Assembly (NCBI RefSeq): GCF_023898315.1
Contig: NC_064615.1
Coordinates: 1,189,746,759 to 1,189,810,758, forward strand
DNA: 64,000 bases
Origin: Schistocerca nitens
Taxonomy: Eukaryota; Arthropoda; Insecta; Orthoptera; Acrididae
Direction: 5' to 3'
Shown piece by piece: positions 57,884 to 64,000 of this stretch. Numbering within the stretch: the stretch's first letter is position 1; each line of letters begins with the position of its first letter. The notes beneath the pieces are model-generated. The model had not been told where the DNA came from, did not search any database, and worked only from the letters and a program-made list of their open reading frames with translations. The position numbers and the translations under genes were made by a program.

Positions 57884-59084
57884 CTGATGAGCCAAAACAT
57901 TACGACCACTCCCCACGGTGAGGTTGTACGCTGCTCGGTGGTGCTGAGGGCATGTGATGATGAACAGAGCAGATGAATGGGGAATCATTCTAGTGACTAT
58001 CAGTGGCGCAAATACAGAAATCTGCCATCTGTCGATTCAAGCAACTTTGGCAAAAGCCAGATTTTTGTAAGCCAGCGCCTGGGAGGGAGCATCTCGGAAA
58101 TGGTGAAGCTGGTTGGCTGTTTATGTGTTACTGTTGTAATCATCTATGAAAATCAGTCGGAGAATGCTGAAATCACAAGTAGGTGGCAAGAAGTTGGATG
58201 TACATATCTCATCACAGACCATAGACTCGCACACTCTCTACAGCAAGACAGGCAGCAATTGGTGGCAGATCTGACAACAGAGTACAGTACGGATGCAGGA
58301 ACAAGTATTTTGGTACACACCATTCAGTGCACAGTGTTGAACATGTTGTCCCACAAGAGAGGACCCCACATGTTTCCTTGTTAACCCAACAACATTGTCA
58401 ATTATGATTACAGTGGGAATGGGATCATCAAGACCAGACTGCAGGTCAATGAAATCATGTCACCTGGTCAGATTAATCTTGTTTTTACTGTTAAACCAGG
58501 TCGATGGTCGTGTCTAGATATGCTGTCATCCGTGCACACAGCTGCCTGAAACATGCAGCACATCAGGGATGCAGGCCTGTGGGGGCAGTATTATCTTATG
58601 GGGGACATTCACCTGGGCTTCCAAGTGCCCTGCAGCAATAATCGAAGGTCTATGACAGCTGTGGATTACGTGAAAATTGTTAGGGACCACATATACCCTC
58701 CTATGCCTGATGTCTTCCTCAACAGTGATGGCATCTTCCAGCAAGATAACTGTCTACGTCACAAGGCCAGAATTATGTTGGAATGGTTTGAGTAGCATGA
58801 TACTCAACTCACAGTGATGTCTCGGACATCAAATTTGGCTTATCTGAATCCGACAAAACCCAGCTGTGATGCTATCAGGTGCTAGCTCCACGACGAATAA
58901 CCGACCGTCCGTAAATTATGGGAAGTGTGTGATCTGTGCGTAGGCATCTGGCGCCACAAACGTCTGGAAACCTTCCAAGTACTTGTCAAATCCATGGCAT
59001 GCAAAATTGCTGCAGAATTGTGTTCCTGAAGCAGATCAACACACTTTTAAGTAGGTGGTCATAATGTTTTGGCTGGTCAGTGTA
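57884..59084 (+). mobile_element. Tc1-like transposon, plus strand
   Basis: The ends are inverted: CTGATGAGCCAAAACATTAC on the left, and CATAATGTTTTGGCTGGTCA on the right. Near the 3' half, an 80-codon frame reads MTAVDYVKIVRDHIYPPMPD and GIFQQDNCLRHKARIMLEWF, containing the second catalytic Asp (QQDN). A further segment near 58830 resembles the NPIEHLWD region but is out of frame. The 5' half is poorly preserved. A second Tc1 of another family abuts its right end. Confidence 0.82.
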
Positions 59085-59764
59085 TACTGAACATATCTAA
59101 ATAGAAGGGCCAAAGAAACTGGCACACCTGCTTAATATCATGTAGGGTCCACATCAGCACACAGAAATGCCGAAACACAACATGGTATGGACTTGACTAA
59201 TGACTGGAGTAGTGCTGGACACAACAAATCCTGTCCACAAATCCGTAAGAGAACGAGGGGGTGGAGATCTCTTCTGAACAGCACGTTGCAAGACATCCCA
59301 GATATGCTCAATAATGTTCATATATAGGGAGTTTGGTGGCCAACGAAAGTGTTTAAACTCAGAAGAGTGCTCCTCGAGTCACTCTAGCAATAGATGTGTG
59401 GGGTTTTTCATTGCCCAGCTGGAATTGCCCAAGTCCATCGGAATACACAATGGACACGAGTGGATGCAGGTGATCAGACAGAATGCTTACATACATGTCA
59501 CGTGTCACAGACATACCTAGACGTACAGGGGTCCAACATCACTCCAGCTCCACATGTGCACCATTACAGAGCCTTCACCAGGTTGAACAGTTGCCTGCTG
59601 ACATGCAGAGTCCATGGATTCATGAGGTCATCTTCATACTTGTACACATCCATCTGTTCGATATAATTTGAAATGAGACTCATCCAACCAGGCAACATGT
59701 TTCCAGTCATAAACAGTCCAATGTCGGTGCTGACGGGCCCAGGCAAGGAGTAAAGCTTTGTGTC

Positions 59765-60552
59765 ATCTACATCTACATCTACATCTACATGACTACTCTG
59801 CAATTCACATTTAAGTGCTTGGCAGAGGCTTCATCGAACCACAATCATACTATCTCTCTACCATTCCACTCCCGAACAACGCGCGGGAAAAACGAACACC
59901 TAAACCTTTCTGTTCGAGCTCTGATTTCTCTTATTTTATTTTGATGATCATTCCTACCTATGTAGGTTGGGCTCAACAAAATATTTTCGCATTTGGAAGA
60001 GAAAGTTGGTGACTGAAATTTGGTAAATAGATCTCGCCACAACGAAAAGCGTCTTTGCTTTAATGACTTCCATCCCAACTTGCGTATCATATCTGCCACA
60101 CTCTCTCCCCTATTGCGTGATAATACAAAATGAGCTGCCCTTTTTTGCACCCTTTCGATGTCCTCCGTCAATCCCACCTGGTAAGGATCCCACACCGCGC
60201 AGCAATATTCTAACAGAGGACGAACGAGTGTAGTGTAAGCTGTCTCTTTAGTGGACTTGTTGCATCTTCTAAGTGTCCTGCCAATGAAACACAACCTTTG
60301 GCTTGCCTTCCCCACAATATTATCTACGTGGTCTTTCCAACTGAAGTTGTTCATAATTTTAACACCCAGGTACTTAGTTGAATTGACAGCTTTGAGAATT
60401 GTACTATTTATCGAGTAATCGAATTCCAATGGATTTCTTTTGGAACTCATGTGGATCACCTCACACTTTTCGTTATTTAGCGTCAACTGCCACCTGCCAC
60501 ACCATACAGCAATCTTTTCTAAATCACTCTGCAACTGATACTGGTCTTCGGA
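59765..60552 (-). mobile_element. CR1-like LINE 3' part, minus strand
   Basis: The tail is (CATCTA)n on the plus strand at 59765-59790, the TAGATG repeat of the family. The body is the C-terminal third of an RT. It is inserted in a Tc1 whose sequence continues on both sides, without an obvious target-site duplication. The 5' truncation is typical of CR1 insertions. Confidence 0.9.
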
Positions 60553-60564
60553 TGCAGTCATCAA
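59845..60564 (-). pseudogene. CR1-like RT C-terminal frame (239 residues)
   Basis: An intact minus frame: EDQYQLQSDLEKIAVWCGRW, LNNEKCEVIHMSSKRNPLEF, STKYLGVKIMNNFSWKDHVD, TTLVRPLLEYCCAVWDPYQV, IERVQKRAAHFVLSRN, then LGWKSLKQRRFSLWRDLFTK. This is the thumb and C-terminal domain after motif C of a CR1-group RT; motifs A to C are absent. The first four to five codons derive from the Tc1 sequence, not from the LINE. Uninterrupted but partial, so non-functional. Confidence 0.88.
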
Positions 60565-60796
60565 GAGTGCACGAGTCGGCCTTTGGCTCCAAAAGCCTAT
60601 ATCAATGATGTTTCATTTAATGGTTCGCACACTGACACTTGTTGATGGCCCAGCACTGAAATCTGCAGCAATTTGTGGAAGAGTTGCACTTCTGTCACGT
60701 TGAACGATTCTTTTCAGTCACCATTGATCCTGTTCTTGCAGGGTATTTTTCTGGTCACAGTGATGTTGGAGATTTGATGTTTTACCAGATTCCTGA

Positions 60797-60862
60797 TATT
60801 TATTGTGCCTATCACAACTCAGCATCTCCGTTATATGGTGAGTAGCAACTTTCCTTTCTTGT
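60797..60862. mobile_element. half MITE (right end only), copy 6
   Basis: It contains TTATTGTGCCTATCACAACT and TATATGGTGAGTAGCAACTT, the right arm of the palindromic family. No left arm. It truncates the preceding Tc1. Confidence 0.7.
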
Positions 60863-60867
60863 ATCAT

Positions 60868-61790
60868 ATCTTAGATTGCATTGACTTAGAAGCTTACAAT
60901 TTTTACACTGCCAAGAGACTATAGACTTCAGTATGTGAACAGTTGGACAAACAGACATATGCTGACAAACAGACATACGGATAAAAAGTGACAAACAAGG
61001 TATTTAAACAATGTAAGGATAATATACATTGCTACTTACCATAAAGATGACATATTAAGCTGCAGACAGACACAACTAAAGACACTTAGATGTTAGCTTT
61101 CAGACACAACCTTCATCAGGTAAAAGAGAGAGAGGGGGAAAAAACCACACATTCATTCACACCAGTAAGCACACCTCATGCACATATGACTGCTATCACT
61201 GGCAGCTTGGACTGGATGCCATTCCACTTGAGCTGGGTGAAGTGTGCTTCTTTGTGTCAATGAATGTGTATGTGGGTGGTTTTTCCCCCTCACAAAGGCT
61301 GTGGCTGAACACTAGGGTATAAGTGCCTTTAGTTGTGCCTGTCTGCAACTTAACGTGTCATCTTTACAGTAAGTAGCAATCTATCTTTTCCTTACATTAC
61401 TAAAGAAAGTACTTTGTCATGTTATATAATTACAAGTCAATAATTTTAGGATGTTTTCCTGCATTTGTATTGCTTATTGTCAAATTTAATGATGCTAGGT
61501 CAACAGAAATTATCCTCTAGGTTTTGATGAGTGAGTTTTTGAGTGTAAAAATATGTGACGTAAATGGTCATATTTTTTGATTGAAATGACTTAGAAGTTC
61601 AAGCTTTTACACCTCCAAGGGACCATCGAGTTTAAATGTGACATTAAGTTGAACTCGATATGTCTACATGTTTTGGAGAAAAAGGGTTCTTAACAGTTGG
61701 ACAGTCAGACAGACATATAACAAAGCGATCCTATAAGGGCTCCAGTTTTACAGATTGAGGCACAGAACTCCTACACTATTTCTATGAAAT
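60868..61790. repeat. two diverged copies of a dispersed repeat around a MITE
   Basis: The segments at about 60868-60995 and 61568-61790 share GACTTAGAAG, TTTTACAC, and GTTGGACA-CAGACA-ACATAT blocks in the same order and orientation. The second also has AAAGCGATCCTATAAGGGCT. Non-coding; family not known to me. Confidence 0.5.
61010..61405. mobile_element. palindromic MITE, copy 7
   Basis: The left arm carries AAAGATGACATATTAAGCTG and CAGACAGACACAACTAAAG. The right arm carries the complements, CTTTAGTTGTGCCTGTCTG and AACTTAACGTGTCATCTTTA. Arm length is about 80 bp. Confidence 0.8.
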
Positions 61791-62017
61791 ACATGAGATT
61801 TTCAAGTACTTTGGAAAAACCAGATAGCAGGAATGTCTGTTGTAGTTATTTCTTAAAAAGATACTTTACTTCTGCTGTTTGTAACCATTCTGGAAACACA
61901 CCTTCTGTCATTGAACAGTTTCAAATACCCAGAAGAGGCTGTTCTATGAAGAAAGTGCATTTTTAGAGAAAATCTACTACATTGTCAATACTATAGCATT
62001 GTGTCACTCTTCAAATT

Positions 62018-62690
62018 TCACCAACAACTTTAATCTTTGCACAGTTCAGTGTGCCTTTAACCCATATGGACAAAGACTCTGATTCATTTACTTTACGATG
62101 ATTCCTTGTCCTAAGAACCAACGGCATTGTAGATATATACTAAGATGTACCACGATCTCTGTTATACACCTCACATATTTTAAATTTACGATAAGCAATA
62201 ACTTCTTGGCTGTTAAAAGTCTCCAGCCCTGATACAGTTTACACTTTACCACCATGTACTGTCCTTTCTGTATTTGACCTTGAGAAAATAAAAAAATAAA
62301 AAGTTTTACACGACAGCAAAAAAGAAACCTATTGGTTTCTGCCCACGTTATTCTGAATGGTCCTTCAGTGTTCTGTGGATGTATACTGAATTTTACACTT
62401 ACTAATGCTCATGCTAGTGCACTCAGTAATGGTTGGGTTACTGTGGCTCTAGTACATGGTGGTAAAGTGGAGACTGTATCAAAGCCGGAGACTTTTAACA
62501 GCCAAGAAGTTATTGCTTATCGTACATTTCAGATATGTGAGGTGTATAACAGAGATAATGGTACATCGTATGATATGTTTACTATGCCATTGGTTCATAG
62601 GACAAGGAATCATAAATTAAATGAATCAAAGTCTGTTCTGTATGGGTTACAGGTGCACTGAATTGTGCAAAGATTAAAGTTGTTGGTGAT
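62018..62690. repeat. large inverted repeat, ~240-bp arms
   Basis: The left arm is 62018-62260 and the right arm is 62451-62690, reverse complements at roughly 85 percent by eye. Blocks include TAACAGCCAAGAAGTTATTG, GAGGTGTATAACAGAGAT, and GTGCAAAGATTAAAGTTGTT. The loop is 190 bp. A 109-codon plus frame (62332-62661) spans loop and right arm. Its YRTFQICEVYNRDNGTSYDM peptide is echoed, with stops, on the minus strand of the left arm. I cannot assign it. Confidence 0.85.
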
Positions 62691-63483
62691 GTCAAGCATT
62701 ATTATAGAAACTGAAATAAATGGTATGGCACTTGACATGGTGCTCCACTGCAGACTGTTAATGAAGGTACAAGCATATGGAGTAGGTTCCCAGATCTGAC
62801 TGACAGGGTGGCAGCAATCTGCAGTTGTTTGCTGATGATGCTGTAATGTTCAGGAAGGTGTCAAAGTTGAGAGACTGCACGAGGACACAAGATGACCGAG
62901 ATAAAATTTCTAGTGATGAATCATAACCAGCTCTAAATGTAGAAAAATGTAAGATAATGTGGAGTAGGGAAATCAAATACTTAATGTTCAGATACTGTGT
63001 TAGTAGTGTTGTGCTTGACACAGTCACATTGTGTAAATATCTGTATGTAACATTGCAAAGTGATGCGAAATGGAACAAACGTGAGGATTGTGGTATGGAA
63101 GCTGAATGGTTGCCTTTGGTTTATTGGGAAATCAAAGCAATTCAGAGGCAAGCTGCTAGATTTGTTGCCAGTAGGTTCGAACAACACACAAGTGTTACAG
63201 AGATGCTTCAGAAAGTCGAAAGGGAATCCCTGGAGGGAAGATGAACTATTGAGAAAATTTAGAAAATTGTCAATGTAGCTGACTGCAGAACGTTCCACTA
63301 CTGCCAACATAAATTTCACGTAAGGATCAGGAAGGTAAGATACGAGAATTTAGGTTTTATACTAAGGCACAAAGACAGACATTTTTCCCTCATTCTGTTT
63401 GTGAGTGGAACAGGAAAGGAAATGGTTAGTAGTGGTACAGAGTACCCTCCATGATGCACTGTAAAATGTCTTGTATGTAGATG
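62691..63483 (+). mobile_element. CR1-like LINE 3' part, plus strand
   Basis: From about 62800 the frames read LNVEKCKIMWSREIKYLMFR, then YLYVTLQSDAKWNK, and IKAIQRQAARFVASRFEQHT with MLQKVERESLEGR, the RT C-terminus of the CR1-like family. A non-coding end and ATGTCTTGTATGTAGATG follow. The first 100 bases are unassigned. Confidence 0.7.
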
Positions 63484-63734
63484 CACACTAAAGTGCCAAA
63501 GAAACTGGTATAGGCATGCATATTCAAATACAGAGATATATAAACAGGTAGATTACAGCGCTGCAGTTGTCAATGCCTACATAGGATAACTAGTGTCTGG
63601 TGCAGTTGTTAGATCTGTTACTGCTGCTGCAATGGTAAGTTATCAAGATTTAAGTGAGTTTGAATGTGGTGTTATAGTCGGTGCACGAGCGATGGGGCAG
63701 CATCTCTGATGTAGCAATGAAGTGGAGATTTTCC
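63484..63734 (+). mobile_element. Tc1-like transposon 5' end
   Basis: It begins CACTAAAGTGCCAAAGAAACTGG right after a CR1 tail. It then encodes SYQDLSEFECGVIVGARAMG, the N-terminus of the Tc1 family whose minus copy lies at 59085-60797. It is cut at about 63735 by unrelated sequence. Confidence 0.82.
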
Positions 63735-63850
63735 CATACAACTGTACTGCGGATTTGTTTGTAGGTAATGCCTTCAAAGGAGAAGCAATTGTGGGTGAGG
63801 ATATAGTTGGTCATGGAGACTAGGAAGGAGGTTGTTGGTTTAGAATCCAT
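63735..63850 (-). pseudogene. Penelope-like RT fragment
   Basis: A minus frame reads MTNYILTHNCFSFEGITYKQ, the segment before RT motif B in Penelope-like proteins (L-N--F-F----Y-Q---TAMG). No other part is visible; the right limit is near 63850. Confidence 0.55.
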
Positions 63851-64000
63851 AAAATTCGCCGACACGGAAGTTCTGGCTGTAGAGAACCAGTATCACACGT
63901 GAACAGTTTGAACAAGAAAGAGGAAAGCGTTAAGGTAAATGGATCCTGGCTTCCCGTACTGCAGCGAACGACCGTCGCAGGTAGGAAGAGGAGAACCGCA

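Larger units (their letters stand above)
59085..60797 (-). mobile_element. Tc1-like transposon, minus strand, split by a CR1
   Basis: The left end carries GGGCCAAAGAAACTGGCACA, the outward sequence of a Tc1 family also seen starting at 63484. On the minus strand the left part (59085-59764) reads VYDWKHVAWLDESHFKLYRT with the first catalytic Asp, and the HESMDSACQQ block. After the CR1 insertion (59765-60552), the right part carries the N-terminal TSVSVRTIK-like region near 60640. The right end is cut by a half MITE at about 60797. Confidence 0.85.

Noticed and set aside
59765-59790. (CATCTA)n as a CRISPR-like or telomeric repeat
   Set aside because: It is the 3' tail of the CR1-like LINE; units are 6 bp without spacers.
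62332-62661. 109-codon frame as a host exon
   Set aside because: It lies in an inverted repeat, and a decayed copy of the same peptide is in the other arm; no splice signals noticed. Kept as a repeat.

Overview
The window looks like one piece of a large, repeat-rich insect genome, most probably orthopteran (grasshopper or locust type). The organism call is an inference from host-gene structure (a conserved ABC-transporter gene split by a 28.5 kb intron) and from the repeat mix: RTE-type LINEs with an (ACAACA)n tail, CR1-like LINEs with (TAGATG)n tails, Penelope-like elements, many Tc1/mariner copies, a tRNA-derived SINE and palindromic MITEs with CA/TG-rich centres. Nothing prokaryotic is present: no operons, rRNA, genuine tRNA gene or CRISPR array was seen.

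Only one host gene is supported. Two minus-strand coding exons (47724-47934, then 18971-19220) encode consecutive parts of the first nucleotide-binding domain of an ABCA3-like lipid transporter. Both have consensus splice sites, and the split Gly codon joins in frame across a 28,503-base intron. No other exon was recognised in the 16 kb upstream or 19 kb downstream, so essentially the whole window is intron.

Layout. 1-7.3 kb: an RTE 3' end, an endonuclease fragment of a CR1-like LINE, then a decayed I/Jockey-type LINE with RNase H, split in its endonuclease by a fully palindromic mariner (1404-2251). 7.6-10.2 kb: MITEs, a short hairpin and an RT fragment. 10.4-15.1 kb: a mariner fragment abutted by two head-to-head RTE copies. 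15.8-18.8 kb: a 125-bp tandem duplication and a deleted RTE copy with an 11-bp target-site duplication. 19.2-25.4 kb: a LINE split by a MITE, a Tc1 element and a Penelope-like element. 25.4-28.4 kb: a LINE and a candidate copia-type LTR. 28.4-32.1 kb: a DNA transposon with about 390-bp terminal inverted repeats and a broken DDE-like transposase. 33.5-36.7 kb: a gag-protease retroelement between 117-bp direct repeats. 37-43.6 kb: two tail-to-tail Penelope-like ends preceded by matching repeat arrays in inverted orientation, with a Tc1 and an RTE inserted. 44.9-47.1 kb: CR1 pieces and MITEs. 48.3-55.8 kb: a mariner, a LINE carrying a SINE, a mariner 3' fragment and a near full-length RTE. 57.9-64 kb: three Tc1 copies (one split by a CR1), MITEs, a 240-bp-arm inverted repeat, a CR1 3' end and a Penelope fragment.

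The genes do not form a pathway. The biology is one transporter gene and the layered history of transposons in its introns. Every transposon ORF I examined has stops, frameshifts, truncation or altered catalytic residues. All family assignments come from reading translated motifs, not from a search.
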